64,000 nt of DNA from Ruminococcus sp. (GTDB taxonomy: Bacteria; Bacillota; Clostridia; Oscillospirales; Ruminococcaceae): NCBI GenBank assembly GCA_016290875.1, contig JAEEVL010000001.1, forward strand, positions 62,001 through 126,000, given 5' to 3'. Position numbers and translations under genes: made by a program. Of this stretch, positions 8,399 through 17,441 are shown in pieces. The notes beneath the pieces were generated by a model. The model did not search any database. It was not told the origin of the DNA and saw only the letters and a program-made list of their open reading frames with translations. The first letter of the stretch is position 1. Every line of letters begins with the position of its first letter.

Positions 8399-9937
8399 AT
8401 GATAACATTACGTGAATACAGAGGCCATATACGCAACTGGAAGACTCTTTGCAGTGAGCTCGGAGTTGACAGCAGCCTTGCAAGAGACGAACGCGAAAAG
8501 GCTCTTATCATAGCAGGATATCAGAAATGGGGACACGATATAGCAGACCATATCTACGGAATGTTTGCGTTTTCCCTTTATGATGATGCTTCTGATGAGC
8601 TTTTCTGTGCCCGTGACCAGTTCGGCACAAAGCCTTTCTATTACTATCAGACAGCAGACGGTAAGCTTCTCTGCAGCCTTTCCATCCGAAACATTATGTC
8701 TCAGGAAGGCTTTGTCAAGGAGATCAACCGTGATATGCTCCAGATATATATGACACTGACATATGTTGCCGGTGAGGACACATTCTTCAAGGGACTCAAA
8801 AAGCTCATGCCCGGTCATTGGCTCAGCTTCAAGGACGGCAGGATAAACATCAAGCGTTACTGGAAGCCTGAATTCAGACCGGATAACTCTAAGAGCCTTG
8901 AAGACTTTGCTGACGAGATACATTCAACTCTTACTCACATTATGACAGAAGTTAAGGAGGACGGAGAAGTTGCCGAATCGTTCCTTTCCGGCGGTGTTGA
9001 TTCCTCTTACGTTCTTGCAATGAGTGATGCTAAGAGAGCTGATTCCTGCGGATATGACGAGGAGCGTTTCGATGAATCGAGAGTTGCTGCAAAGACAGCC
9101 GAACTCCTAAACGTAGAGCATTCTGTTGCTAATATCCAGCCTAAGGACTTCTTTGACGTAGTGCCTTATGTAATGTACAATATGGAGCAGCCGCTTGGTG
9201 ATGCTTCAGCTATTGTATTTACACTTGGCTGTCTTGCTACTGCAAAGCATACAAAGCTCTGTTACTCAGGCGAGGGTGCTGATGAATTCTTCGGCGGCTA
9301 TAATATGTACCGCAACGCAGAGCGTTACGGTGACGAGCTGAAGAATTTCTATGTTGGCAATACCAATATAATGAAAGAGGACGAGAAGAAGCGCATCCTC
9401 AAGCATTATGATCCGGACGTTCTGCCAATAAATCTCGTTAAGTACATTTATGACGAGACTGAGGGACTTGATCCGCTCACAAAGATGTCTGACGTTGATA
9501 TACAGATATGGCTCGAGGGCGATATTTACCTCAATGTTGACAAGATGAGTGCAGCAGCCGGACTTGAGATAAGAATGCCTCTTACAGACCGCAGAATATT
9601 TGATATAGCTTCAAGAATGCCTTCAAAGTTCAAGGTCAATGAGGAGCAGAACAAGGTAGCATTCAGAACAGCTGCCGCTAAAGTTCTTCCGGAAGAGATA
9701 GCATTCAGAAAGAAACTCGGTTTCATCGTACCTATCCGTATATGGCTCGCTGATGAGCGTTACAATGCTGACGTGAGAGAGAAGTTCAGCAGCGATATGG
9801 CAGCTGAGTTCTTTGATATTAACGAGATAAAGGCTATCTATGACGAGTATGTCGGTGGAAACTCCGATAACTGGCGCAAAGTATGGACTATATATACTTT
9901 CCTTGTATGGTATGAGGAATACTTTGTAAAGAGATAA
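8399..9937 (+). CDS. asparagine synthase lacking the catalytic start of the glutaminase domain
   Basis: The synthetase half is intact, with the ATP-pyrophosphatase P-loop SGGVDSS at residues 197-203, SGEGADEFFGGY, and the conserved C-terminal LEIRMPLTDRR. The amidotransferase half is not. Class II enzymes begin with a catalytic Cys2 and carry about 70 residues before the segment with which this protein starts, and those are absent. Where E. coli AsnB has NGE, this has RGH. No room exists upstream, because gpsA ends 9 nt before the ATG, which is well set by GAGGTG. I infer an ammonia-dependent synthase or one fed by another protein. At 512 aa it is otherwise similar to AsnB. A terminator follows. 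Confidence 0.88.
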   Translation: MITLREYRGHIRNWKTLCSELGVDSSLARDEREKALIIAGYQKWGHDIADHIYGMFAFSLYDDASDELFCARDQFGTKPFYYYQTADGKLLCSLSIRNIMSQEGFVKEINRDMLQIYMTLTYVAGEDTFFKGLKKLMPGHWLSFKDGRINIKRYWKPEFRPDNSKSLEDFADEIHSTLTHIMTEVKEDGEVAESFLSGGVDSSYVLAMSDAKRADSCGYDEERFDESRVAAKTAELLNVEHSVANIQPKDFFDVVPYVMYNMEQPLGDASAIVFTLGCLATAKHTKLCYSGEGADEFFGGYNMYRNAERYGDELKNFYVGNTNIMKEDEKKRILKHYDPDVLPINLVKYIYDETEGLDPLTKMSDVDIQIWLEGDIYLNVDKMSAAAGLEIRMPLTDRRIFDIASRMPSKFKVNEEQNKVAFRTAAAKVLPEEIAFRKKLGFIVPIRIWLADERYNADVREKFSSDMAAEFFDINEIKAIYDEYVGGNSDNWRKVWTIYTFLVWYEEYFVKR

Positions 9938-9942
9938 AAAGT

Positions 9943-9975
9943 AAGCACTAACTGTAATGGTTAGTGCTTGTTTTT
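9943..9975. terminator. bidirectional terminator between convergent genes
   Basis: AAGCACTAAC (9943-9952) pairs perfectly with GTTAGTGCTT (9960-9969). T runs lie on both sides, so it can serve the asparagine synthase gene on the plus strand and the membrane-protein gene on the minus strand, whose stop codon lies in the right arm. Confidence 0.85.
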
Positions 9976-10788
9976 GTTTATTCGTGAGTTTACTTCGTCT
10001 CTTAGCTTTGAAAGCTGCTGGCGGAATGAATTATCCGTATCAAGATGAAGCTTCGGGAAAGCCTTTTCGATTCGTTTAAGATAATAGCCTTTCTTTTCAT
10101 AGGCTGATTTGTATTTGGCTTTGAGTTCGTTGAATTTTGCGCGCTGAGCAGCGGATAATTCATCCAGTTCGTCTTTGCGCGACTTGGCGTTCTCAACAGC
10201 ATCGAATATCTTTTCACCTGTTTTATCGGATATCTTTCGCATCTCAGCTGAAATGTCGTTGAGCAGAGTTATACGCTGCTTGATGTGGATGATAGCTGCA
10301 ATAGTAACGATCATATCGCTTGTGAATCCTATGCTGAATATGATTATAGCTGTTACACCGATAAAATGCGGCAGGGAAGTGACAAACGATTCAACTGCGG
10401 GATGTATCAGCCGTACCGTTACTATACAGGCAACGCCCCATAGAAGCGAGAATTTCAGGCAGATATAACCGCCGATATTAAGGCGTTCATTCGAGTAGTC
10501 CCACCAGTGCATACGGAATATCTTTTCAAGAACAAAACCGGTAACGAGTTCGAGAGCACTTGTGAGTATCACCGAACCGGCAAACAGTATAAGCAGGTTG
10601 CCTTTCAGCGGATCGAGGGCACCTGTGACCAGTATCACTCCGAAGCCGTATATAGGACAGTATGGACCGTTCAGAAATCCTCGGTTGATGAATTTACCGT
10701 GTTCAAGTGCCTGATATACTACTTCGAGACACCATCCGAAGAAAGCGTATATCATAAAATAGAGCATATGTGAGTACAACTCAGGCAA
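9961..10788 (-). CDS. CmpB-type putative ABC-transporter (type IV) membrane protein
   Basis: The 275-aa protein resembles PF06541 (ABC_trans_CmpB), a clostridial membrane family of unproven function. The hallmark N-terminal segments are visible: FFGWCLEVVYQ, FINRGFLNGPYCPIYG and ALELVTGFVLEKIF. About five membrane helices fill residues 1-165, followed by a charged, coiled-coil-like cytoplasmic tail (about 170-275) rich in Lys and Glu. It lies 18 nt after the LUD gene, so the two are probably one transcript. The transporter label is a family name, not evidence of transport. Confidence 0.85.
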   Translation of the reverse strand: MPELYSHMLYFMIYAFFGWCLEVVYQALEHGKFINRGFLNGPYCPIYGFGVILVTGALDPLKGNLLILFAGSVILTSALELVTGFVLEKIFRMHWWDYSNERLNIGGYICLKFSLLWGVACIVTVRLIHPAVESFVTSLPHFIGVTAIIIFSIGFTSDMIVTIAAIIHIKQRITLLNDISAEMRKISDKTGEKIFDAVENAKSRKDELDELSAAQRAKFNELKAKYKSAYEKKGYYLKRIEKAFPKLHLDTDNSFRQQLSKLRDEVNSRINKNKH

Positions 10789-10806
10789 AATGAAGCTCCT
10801 TTCACA

Positions 10807-11478
10807 TTAATAGCCGAGTTCTTCGCCGACGATTATGACTTTAATACGTCCTTTGTGGCGCTGCTGAGCAGATATGAGGTAATTGCAGCAGATACGTGCA
10901 TCTGAACCGCATCCGTCAGTTATTTCTCTGCCGGCTTTTGAAAGAGAAAGACATTCGCCCTTTGAAGCGCAGTAGGTATCACATTCAAGGCGAACACAGT
11001 TAGGCGGAGCAGCTTCTGTCTTGACTCTTATCTCAGCTTCATTGAGGTCGTGTACTATCTTATTGTATCCGGCTATGATGATAACTGAATCAGGACCGTA
11101 AGCGATAGCGGCGATACGGTTGCTGTTGCCGTCAACGTTGTAAAGCACTCCTGACTCTGTGATAGCATTTGCACTGGAAATATAAACGTCAGCAGAAAAA
11201 GCCTGACGGTACACCTGCTTGACTTCTTCAGGTGTAGAAGCCTTTGAACGGTCGATGTAGTTATATTTACCGGAGTTCAGAAGCTCAGGGACACCGCATT
11301 CCTTCATGCTTACAGAGCCACCGTGTGTTACTGTGCAGCCCTCAGGCATAAGTGACTCAACAATACCTTTTACATCAGCGGCTGTATCAGCATAGTAGAA
11401 CTCCATATTGTTCTTTTTCAGGTTTTCTCCGACCTGTATAACACGGTTCTTGATAGCAGTTTTTTTATTGCTGTCCAT
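10807..11478 (-). CDS. LUD-domain (lactate utilization type) protein
   Basis: The 223-aa protein is a stand-alone LUD (DUF162, LutC-like) domain. Recognisable segments are THGGSVSMKECGVPELL, ANAITESGVLYNVDGNSNR and GPDSVIIIAGYNK. The C-terminal part carries many cysteines (CVRLECDTYC and CGSDARICC), which in relatives are suspected metal or cluster ligands. LutA and LutB are not nearby, so a lactate-oxidation role is not supported by context. The start follows GGAGG. It sits between hpf and the CmpB gene on the same strand. Confidence 0.87.
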   Translation of the reverse strand: MDSNKKTAIKNRVIQVGENLKKNNMEFYYADTAADVKGIVESLMPEGCTVTHGGSVSMKECGVPELLNSGKYNYIDRSKASTPEEVKQVYRQAFSADVYISSANAITESGVLYNVDGNSNRIAAIAYGPDSVIIIAGYNKIVHDLNEAEIRVKTEAAPPNCVRLECDTYCASKGECLSLSKAGREITDGCGSDARICCNYLISAQQRHKGRIKVIIVGEELGY

Positions 11479-11502
11479 TTAATTTACCTCCTACAATAAA
11501 TA

Positions 11503-11528
11503 GTATGCCGGACATAAGTCCGGCATAC
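11503..11528 (-). terminator. intercistronic hairpin after hpf
   Basis: A perfect 11-bp stem (GTATGCCGGAC at 11503-11513, complement at 11518-11528) has a 4-nt loop. Read on the minus strand it is followed by CTATTTATTG, a weak T tract, so it may be a partial terminator or an mRNA-stabilising structure between hpf and the LUD gene. Confidence 0.6.
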
Positions 11529-11546
11529 GCAGTTTACATTGATTTA

Positions 11547-12074
11547 TCAGCCGTTATCAGGCTCAAGAACGGAATAATTACCGTCATCACGCTTATAAAC
11601 GACATTTATCATGCCTGTATCGGCATTTGTGAACATAAAGAACTCGTGATCGAGCATATTCATCTGAAGAATAGCTTCGTCGACATTCATCGGGCGCATC
11701 TTGAACTTCTTGTGCTTGATGACCTCGTAGTCAACGGTCTCGGGAACAGGATAAGCGAATGCTTCCTTGAAAGCTGTATCCTTGAGCTTCTTCTCGACCT
11801 TAGTCTTGTTCTTTCTGATCTGTCTGATTATCTTATCGATAGCGTCATCAAGGGCAACATACTTGTCCTCAGCTGAACGCTCAGCACGGAAAATCATACT
11901 ATTGTATTTAACTGTAAGCTCGAGCTCTATCTGATTCTTGAGTTCTGAGATTACGATCTTAGCATCTGCTTCTTCGCCAAAGAATTTACCAAGGCGGGCA
12001 TCGATCCTCTTTTCTGCATACTCTGTGAAGTTCTGCGGTATCTGCATTTTCTTAGCGGTAATAGTAGTTTTCAT
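11547..12074 (-). CDS. hpf: ribosome hibernation promoting factor, long form
   Basis: The 175-aa length and the two-domain layout mark the long HPF of Gram-positives. An N-terminal ribosome-binding S30AE domain (about residues 1-95) carries a C-terminal dimerisation domain with the conserved KHKKFKMRPMNVDEAILQM segment. It dimerises 70S ribosomes in stationary phase. The ATG at 12074 follows AAAGGAGG at ideal spacing; an 11-residue longer reading has no such site. It has its own promoter at 12127-12155. Confidence 0.96.
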   Translation of the reverse strand: MKTTITAKKMQIPQNFTEYAEKRIDARLGKFFGEEADAKIVISELKNQIELELTVKYNSMIFRAERSAEDKYVALDDAIDKIIRQIRKNKTKVEKKLKDTAFKEAFAYPVPETVDYEVIKHKKFKMRPMNVDEAILQMNMLDHEFFMFTNADTGMINVVYKRDDGNYSVLEPDNG

Positions 12075-12126
12075 AGAAGTCCTCCTTTGAGAGCTATGGT
12101 AAACCACAGCTTTACTTTGTAGTTAT

Positions 12127-12155
12127 ATTATACCATAAGAGCTCGGGATATACAA
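12127..12155 (-). promoter_or_regulatory. promoter of hpf
   Basis: On the minus strand, -35 TTGTAT (12150-12155), a 17-bp spacer and -10 TATAAT (12127-12132). The predicted start is about 45 nt upstream of the hpf ATG. Confidence 0.75.
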
Positions 12156-12220
12156 GGCTTTTTTGTAAACTTTGTAGATAATATACAAAGAATTTTTCAA
12201 AATCCAGTAATATTGCTAAC

Positions 12221-13597
12221 TTAATTAGCTTGAGAACTTAATGCATCGAGCATAGTCTGAGTGATTGATTCCGCCGTAAGATAGGTGCTGTTTCTGTCCT
12301 CAAGGACAACGCAGAAAGCTATTGGGAAGTCCGGTTCATCAACAAAACCAACGAGGAGAGAGTTCTCTTTGTCGCCGTTCTGAACCTGAGCTGTACCGCT
12401 TTTAACGCCGATCTTATGATTTGGGACAGAGTAAGCATAGTTGTTGGCACCGTTTGTGAGGAGTATCTGCTTCATAGACTCTGCTGTCTTTTCGGTGAAG
12501 AGTCTGTCTGAATACTTTGTTGAAGCCTTTTCAGTGACCTTGCCCTTGACGTCTGTGACTTTGTTTATAAGATGTGGCATGGTCATTTTGCCTGTACCGT
12601 TTGCGATAGCGCTCTGCCACATCATCAGCTGTATCGGACTTACAAGTGTATCGCCCTGTCCCATACATCCCCATTGAGTCTGGAAATCAGTAGGATCGGT
12701 GAGTGTGGTCGAAGCTTTCATACATTCGATACCGTCAATTTCAAAGTATTCAGTTTCCTCGCCGTTTAAAGCGTATCCGAGGTCTTCGTACATTTCCTTG
12801 AGCTCTTCAAACGGGAGATCAGGATCTTCGATAAGCTGAGCAAAATAAGGGTTACAGCTCTTTTCAACAGCCTGTTGGAGTGAAAGATCACCGTGTCCAT
12901 ATAGCTCATGGCAGTCAATGACCTTGCCGCTTTTATTGGTATATTTTCCAGAGCAGTTGAAAGTTTTGGCTAAGAGACGTTCAGGGCCCATTATTTCGAG
13001 AGCTGATATAACAGTTGATACTTTCTGAGTTGAACCCGGGACAGTTCCGGACAGATTCTTTGACATAAGAGTACCGTCCCTGAAGGTACCGAGCTCTTTA
13101 TATCCATTGGTAACGTCGAGTGAAGGGATGCTCGTGCAGACGAGTATCTCACCGGTCTTGTAGTTGTATGCAACGGCACAGCCGTCACTGCCTGAAAAAG
13201 CGTTATAGACAGTTCTGTTTGCTTTGTGGTCGAGAGTCGTGTACAGAGCAGCCTTTCCGCCTTCGTCCACGATTCCCTGTGAGAAGCTGTAATTGTTGAG
13301 TTTTTCAACGTTTTTAGCAACGAGAGTATTTGTCATCTGTCCCTTGTCGTCGCCAATGAGGTTGCCTACATCAATGAAGTAGTTTTCACCGTACTTGGAT
13401 GTGTCACCTTCTTTGAGTGAGCCGTCAAAGAGCACATCACCGTTTCTGTCATATACCATACCGAGAACGTGTTTGTCAGAATTCATCATATAGAATGCGG
13501 ACTCACGCTGTATCTTGATAACGAGAGTGACCATGCCGGCTATGAACAATACAAGGAACAGGCTCATTATATGCTGACATCTTCTGATACTTTTCAT
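12221..13597 (-). CDS. penicillin-binding protein, class B transpeptidase (PbpA-like)
   Basis: The 458-aa protein has one N-terminal membrane anchor (about residues 9-29) and a transpeptidase domain with intact motifs: STQK at 189-192 (Ser189 nucleophile), SCN at 247-249 and KSG at 399-401. It lacks a glycosyltransferase domain and has only a short pedestal, as in PbpA of actinobacteria. It overlaps the FtsW/RodA gene by 4 nt (ATGA), so the two form a coupled SEDS-bPBP pair that polymerises and crosslinks peptidoglycan. It is the last gene of the FHA-SEDS-PBP set. Confidence 0.93.
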   Translation of the reverse strand: MKSIRRCQHIMSLFLVLFIAGMVTLVIKIQRESAFYMMNSDKHVLGMVYDRNGDVLFDGSLKEGDTSKYGENYFIDVGNLIGDDKGQMTNTLVAKNVEKLNNYSFSQGIVDEGGKAALYTTLDHKANRTVYNAFSGSDGCAVAYNYKTGEILVCTSIPSLDVTNGYKELGTFRDGTLMSKNLSGTVPGSTQKVSTVISALEIMGPERLLAKTFNCSGKYTNKSGKVIDCHELYGHGDLSLQQAVEKSCNPYFAQLIEDPDLPFEELKEMYEDLGYALNGEETEYFEIDGIECMKASTTLTDPTDFQTQWGCMGQGDTLVSPIQLMMWQSAIANGTGKMTMPHLINKVTDVKGKVTEKASTKYSDRLFTEKTAESMKQILLTNGANNYAYSVPNHKIGVKSGTAQVQNGDKENSLLVGFVDEPDFPIAFCVVLEDRNSTYLTAESITQTMLDALSSQAN

Positions 13598-14919
13598 ACT
13601 GTCTGCCTCCTTACCGGACGTTTATTCTGTTTCTTGGCAGGCAGCTTAGGCGATGACCGCATCTGTCCCTTGACGTTGTCAAGGACAGGAGTCTGCGTAG
13701 AAACGAGCATACCTATCATGAAGCCGCTTACCATCATTGAGCTTCCTCCGGCTGAGATAAACGGGATAGTAACACCTGTGAAGGGTATCATATTGCATGA
13801 GCCGAATATATTCAGTGCCATCTGTACTGTAAATGCAGCACAAACGCCTGCTGACATAGTAGCATGATAGTATGAGCGGGGAGGATTGATGAGCGGTACA
13901 GCGAGCATTATGAGGATTACAAAAATCATCATAAGAGCATAGAGGAGCCCCCATTCTTCACATATAGTTGCGAAAACGATGTCGTTTTCATGGGCAACGA
14001 CGTTGCAAAGGAAACCGTTTCCGGGACCTTTACCTGTCCAGCCTCCGTCAGCGATAGCTATGAGAGCTTGTGACTGCTGATAACCGTTTCCGTTTGTGTC
14101 GCTCCATATATCTGCGTGGAGACGGTCCTGAACGTAAGCGGGAGCGAATTTGAAAGCAATTACAGCAACTACTAAGAGGGCAGCTGCTGCAGTGATATAT
14201 GTTTTCTTGGAAAGCTTTGCTTTGGGGTAGCATATCCTGAGCAAGAAGGCTGAAATATAAATAGCCATAAAAGTCGGAAGACTTCCGAGGTCAGCGCACC
14301 ACCACTGGAGAAGACATATAACAGCCATAAGTCCGAACAGAGCAATGTTTTCGTATACGACGTTGAAGAGAAGGACTTTGTGCTTCTTCTGCTGTTCACT
14401 TATGGAAGTTGCACAGGCAAGTATAAACAGTGGTTTGATGAACTCAGACGGCTGAAGTGAGATAGGGCCTATCTGTATCCACATACTTCTTGTGCCGGTA
14501 AGAGTCAGGATAAGAACTATACATATGCCTATGGCTATGTATATGAGCTTTCGCTTGTTCTGGAGCGTTTTGTAGTTTCTGCATATGATAAATCCGATAC
14601 GGCAGGCAATGAGAGCAGTTACAGCAGTAATGTAGTGCTTTATAGCATCACCGTCGAATTTGACTTTGCCGAAACTCGACTGGAAAATAACACTCATATT
14701 CAGAACAAGAACCAGCAGGAAATCAATAGTGTATGAAGTTTGCTTGAAGAACAGAAGGGCAGTAAAATATGTAATGTCAAGCAGAAGAACTGCGCCTGCC
14801 AGTATAGCAGGATCAGTTATTGTATTGTAATTTCCGTTGATGAACACATTTGCGAGCATAGCTGCATGAGCGAGCAGAACGAAAAGACAGGACATTGTAT
14901 AAGAAACAGGGTTATTCAT
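13594..14919 (-). CDS. FtsW/RodA/SpoVE (SEDS) glycosyltransferase
   Basis: This 441-aa multispanning protein belongs to the SEDS family, which polymerises lipid II. Typical segments are present: GPISLQPSEFIKPLFILA, DLGSLPTFMAIY, and the C-terminal NMIPFTGVTIPFISAGGSSM with the family's PFISAGGS motif. About ten membrane spans can be counted. The ATG at 14919 follows GAAGGAGGG at ideal spacing. The start overlaps the end of the FHA gene by 8 nt. Whether it serves elongation or division cannot be told from sequence; the pairing with PbpA-like and FHA genes resembles the rodA-pbpA clusters. Confidence 0.95.
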   Translation of the reverse strand: MNNPVSYTMSCLFVLLAHAAMLANVFINGNYNTITDPAILAGAVLLLDITYFTALLFFKQTSYTIDFLLVLVLNMSVIFQSSFGKVKFDGDAIKHYITAVTALIACRIGFIICRNYKTLQNKRKLIYIAIGICIVLILTLTGTRSMWIQIGPISLQPSEFIKPLFILACATSISEQQKKHKVLLFNVVYENIALFGLMAVICLLQWWCADLGSLPTFMAIYISAFLLRICYPKAKLSKKTYITAAAALLVVAVIAFKFAPAYVQDRLHADIWSDTNGNGYQQSQALIAIADGGWTGKGPGNGFLCNVVAHENDIVFATICEEWGLLYALMMIFVILIMLAVPLINPPRSYYHATMSAGVCAAFTVQMALNIFGSCNMIPFTGVTIPFISAGGSSMMVSGFMIGMLVSTQTPVLDNVKGQMRSSPKLPAKKQNKRPVRRQTV

Positions 14920-15328
14920 TTTTGTCCCTCCTTCTTCTGAAAACAAGTCGGTGTGAGCCGATGTTTATAACATCATTTTCATGCAGAACGGCTTCTTTGA
15001 TGAGATTTCCGTTTATATAGACACCGGATTTTGAGCCGATATCAGTTATTAACCACGCACCGCCGTTTATAGTCATAAGAGCGTGATAACGTGATACAGA
15101 CAGATCAGGTATCCTGATATCAGCAGAAGCGTGTCTGCCGATTATTACCTCATCACAGCCGAGGGGATAGGCGCGTCCCTGTTCAGTAAGCTCCATATCA
15201 CCAGTGAAGTGCTTCCAGTATTTGCGGCTTGATTTTTTATCAGAGTAGGCACATAGCAGGAGCACCATTGCGCATATATCGAGGGCTGCCACAGTGACAG
15301 CACATAGTATAAGTGCAGTTGAACTCAT
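14912..15328 (-). CDS. membrane-anchored FHA-domain protein
   Basis: The 138-aa protein has one N-terminal membrane span (about residues 5-28) and a cytoplasmic FHA domain (about 45-135). The phosphothreonine-binding residues are all present: Gly64-Arg65 (IIGRH), Ser78 and His82 (SVSRYH), and the NG turn near 107. It heads the operon with the SEDS transferase and the PBP. Known FHA partners in such clusters read Ser/Thr kinase signals (PknB/PrkC). No kinase gene is in this window. Confidence 0.93.
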   Translation of the reverse strand: MSSTALILCAVTVAALDICAMVLLLCAYSDKKSSRKYWKHFTGDMELTEQGRAYPLGCDEVIIGRHASADIRIPDLSVSRYHALMTINGGAWLITDIGSKSGVYINGNLIKEAVLHENDVINIGSHRLVFRRRRDKNE

Positions 15329-15379
15329 ATTTACCTCCGTGGTAGAAATTGCGGTCGATACCGCAGAATGTACTTATCT

Positions 15380-15408
15380 ATTATATCACAGCGCTGAGAA
15401 GTTTTCAA
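15380..15408 (-). promoter_or_regulatory. promoter of the FHA-SEDS-PBP operon
   Basis: On the minus strand, -35 TTGAAA (15403-15408), a 17-bp spacer ending TGA (extended -10) and -10 TATAAT (15380-15385). A TGCGGT/ACCGCA hairpin lies in the leader before the FHA start. Confidence 0.8.
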
Positions 15409-15436
15409 GAAAAATCAGCATTTTACTGAGAAAAAC

Positions 15437-15466
15437 ATAAAAAAGCTGCCGCAGTTGAGCGGCAGC
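15437..15466 (-). terminator. terminator after ftsH
   Basis: GCTGCCGC (15445-15452) pairs with GCGGCAGC (15459-15466). Read on the minus strand the stem is followed by an unbroken T run (the A run at 15437-15444). It ends the rnj-to-ftsH transcript. Confidence 0.9.
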
Positions 15467-15470
15467 AGTA

Positions 15471-17441
15471 TTATCTTTCAGAGATCTCAGGAGAAGAAGT
15501 ATCTTCGTGAGTCTCAGTCTGAGTTTCAGCAGCAGAAGAGGATTCTTCAACAGATACCTCAGGTTCTGTGAGAAGTATCTCCTCAGTGATCTCGCCGCGC
15601 ATGATCTTTTCAAAGTCAGTGCCGTCGATCTTTTCAAACTTGAGCAGATACTTTGTGAGGAAGTGTATCTTATCCTCGTTCTTGCGGAGAATGTCAGCAC
15701 AATCGCTGTAAGCCTTTTCGATGATAGTTTTGACTTCTTCATCTATCTGAGCGGCAACAGACTCGCTGTAATTTCTTGTATGACCGTAGTCCTTGCCGAG
15801 GAACACCTCATCGTTGTCTGAGCCATATACAACAGTACCGAGCTTTTTGGAGAAACCGTATCTTGTGACCATGTTGCGTGCAGTCGAAGTTGCTCTTTCG
15901 ATGTCGTTTGAAGCACCTGTACAGATGTCATCAAGGAAGAGTTCCTCAGCAACACGACCGCCGAGAAGCATTATTATGCTTTCGCGCATCTGATTGCGTG
16001 AAACGTGCTGATCATCAGTATCCGGACGTGTAACAGTAAGTCCGGCAGCCATACCACGCTGAATGATAGTTACCTGATGTACCTTGTCCTGTGTGGGGAG
16101 GTAGTATGCAGCAACAGCGTGACCTGATTCGTGATATGCGGTAACTCTTCTGTCGTGTTCAGTAACTATCCTTGATTTCTTTTCAGGACCTGCGATAACC
16201 TTCATAGTAGCTTCTTCGATGTCCTTCTCGGTGATAGCCATTCTGTTAGCTCTTGCAGCGAGGAGAGCAGCTTCATTGAGGAGGTTTTCGAGGTCAGCAC
16301 CTGTGAATCCCTGTGTAGTCTGAGCTATTATTTTGAGGTCTACGTCAGGTCCGAGCGGCTTGTTCTTAGCGTGAACGCGGAGAACTTCCTCACGTCCTTT
16401 AACATCAGGATAGCCAACGACTATCTGTCTGTCAAAACGTCCCGGTCTGAGAAGAGCCGGATCAAGAATATCACGGCGGTTTGTAGCAGCGATAACTATA
16501 ACGCTCTCGTTACCGGTGAAACCGTCCATTTCAACGAGCAGCTGGTTGAGAGTCTGTTCACGTTCATCGTGTCCGCCTCCGAGACCTGCGCCTCTGTGAC
16601 GGCCAACAGCGTCAATTTCATCAATGAATATGATAGCCGGAGCGTGTTTCTTAGCCTGATCAAAGAGATCTCTTACACGGGAAGCACCGACGCCGACGAA
16701 CATTTCAACGAAGTCTGAACCTGAAATCGGGAAGAACGGGCATCCGGCCTCGCCTGCAACAGCTCTAGCGAGAAGAGTTTTGCCGGTACCGGGAGGGCCG
16801 AGAAGAAGTACGCCCTTAGGTACTTTAGCGCCGATCTCTTTATATTTATTAGGTCGCTTGAGGAAGTCAACGATCTCTTCGAGTTCCTGTTTTTCCTCAT
16901 CAGCACCGGCAACGTCCTTGAATGTAGCCTTGCGGGCGTTAGCCTGATTTTTTAGATTAGCTTTACCGAATGAAGTGTATTTTCCGCCGCCGCCGCTCTG
17001 CTTCATCATAAAGTAGAGGATAGCGCAACCGAGAAGTATCGTTACAACGACAGGGATAAGTGAATAAAGCCAGGTCCTGTCGGTTATCTTTATAAAGTTC
17101 TGCTCGACAGTTTCGTTCTTATCAGCGTACTTTTCGTTGTATTCCTTACGGTAATCCTTGGTATCTTCGAGGAAGATAGAAACATTCGGCACCTCATATT
17201 TCTTCTTGGTGTCGTCGTCACGCAGTTTGTATGTGAGCTCACCAGTGCCGAGATCGAGCTCATAGTAACATACATTGTAGCTGTCAAATTCCTCCATGAT
17301 CTCATTATAGCTTTTTTTATCGGCATTTTTCGAGAGTTTAGTGCTGACGAAATAGATACATCCGATTGCAATAAGAATAATGAGGAGATATGTCATAACG
17401 CCTTTGTTTTTTCTTGGTGTCAAATTATCCACTCCAATCAA
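15471..17441 (-). CDS. ftsH: ATP-dependent zinc metalloprotease FtsH
   Basis: FtsH degrades membrane and soluble proteins at the cytoplasmic membrane. Domains in order: membrane span (about 18-34), extracytoplasmic region, second span (about 128-148), AAA domain with Walker A GPPGTGKT near residue 214, and zinc protease domain with HESGH near residue 437. A Ser/Glu/Thr-rich tail follows from about 625. The start is uncertain. TTG at 17441 follows AGGAA, while TTG at 17423 follows GGAG with 8 nt spacing; both fit. The gene follows tilS with no gap, as in many Firmicutes. Confidence 0.97.
   Translation of the reverse strand: MIGVDNLTPRKNKGVMTYLLIILIAIGCIYFVSTKLSKNADKKSYNEIMEEFDSYNVCYYELDLGTGELTYKLRDDDTKKKYEVPNVSIFLEDTKDYRKEYNEKYADKNETVEQNFIKITDRTWLYSLIPVVVTILLGCAILYFMMKQSGGGGKYTSFGKANLKNQANARKATFKDVAGADEEKQELEEIVDFLKRPNKYKEIGAKVPKGVLLLGPPGTGKTLLARAVAGEAGCPFFPISGSDFVEMFVGVGASRVRDLFDQAKKHAPAIIFIDEIDAVGRHRGAGLGGGHDEREQTLNQLLVEMDGFTGNESVIVIAATNRRDILDPALLRPGRFDRQIVVGYPDVKGREEVLRVHAKNKPLGPDVDLKIIAQTTQGFTGADLENLLNEAALLAARANRMAITEKDIEEATMKVIAGPEKKSRIVTEHDRRVTAYHESGHAVAAYYLPTQDKVHQVTIIQRGMAAGLTVTRPDTDDQHVSRNQMRESIIMLLGGRVAEELFLDDICTGASNDIERATSTARNMVTRYGFSKKLGTVVYGSDNDEVFLGKDYGHTRNYSESVAAQIDEEVKTIIEKAYSDCADILRKNEDKIHFLTKYLLKFEKIDGTDFEKIMRGEITEEILLTEPEVSVEESSSAAETQTETHEDTSSPEISER

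Noticed and set aside
12172..12192. CTTTGTA/TACAAAG hairpin between hpf and the PBP gene
   Set aside because: It could end the PBP transcript, but the stem is weak and the T run on the minus strand is interrupted.
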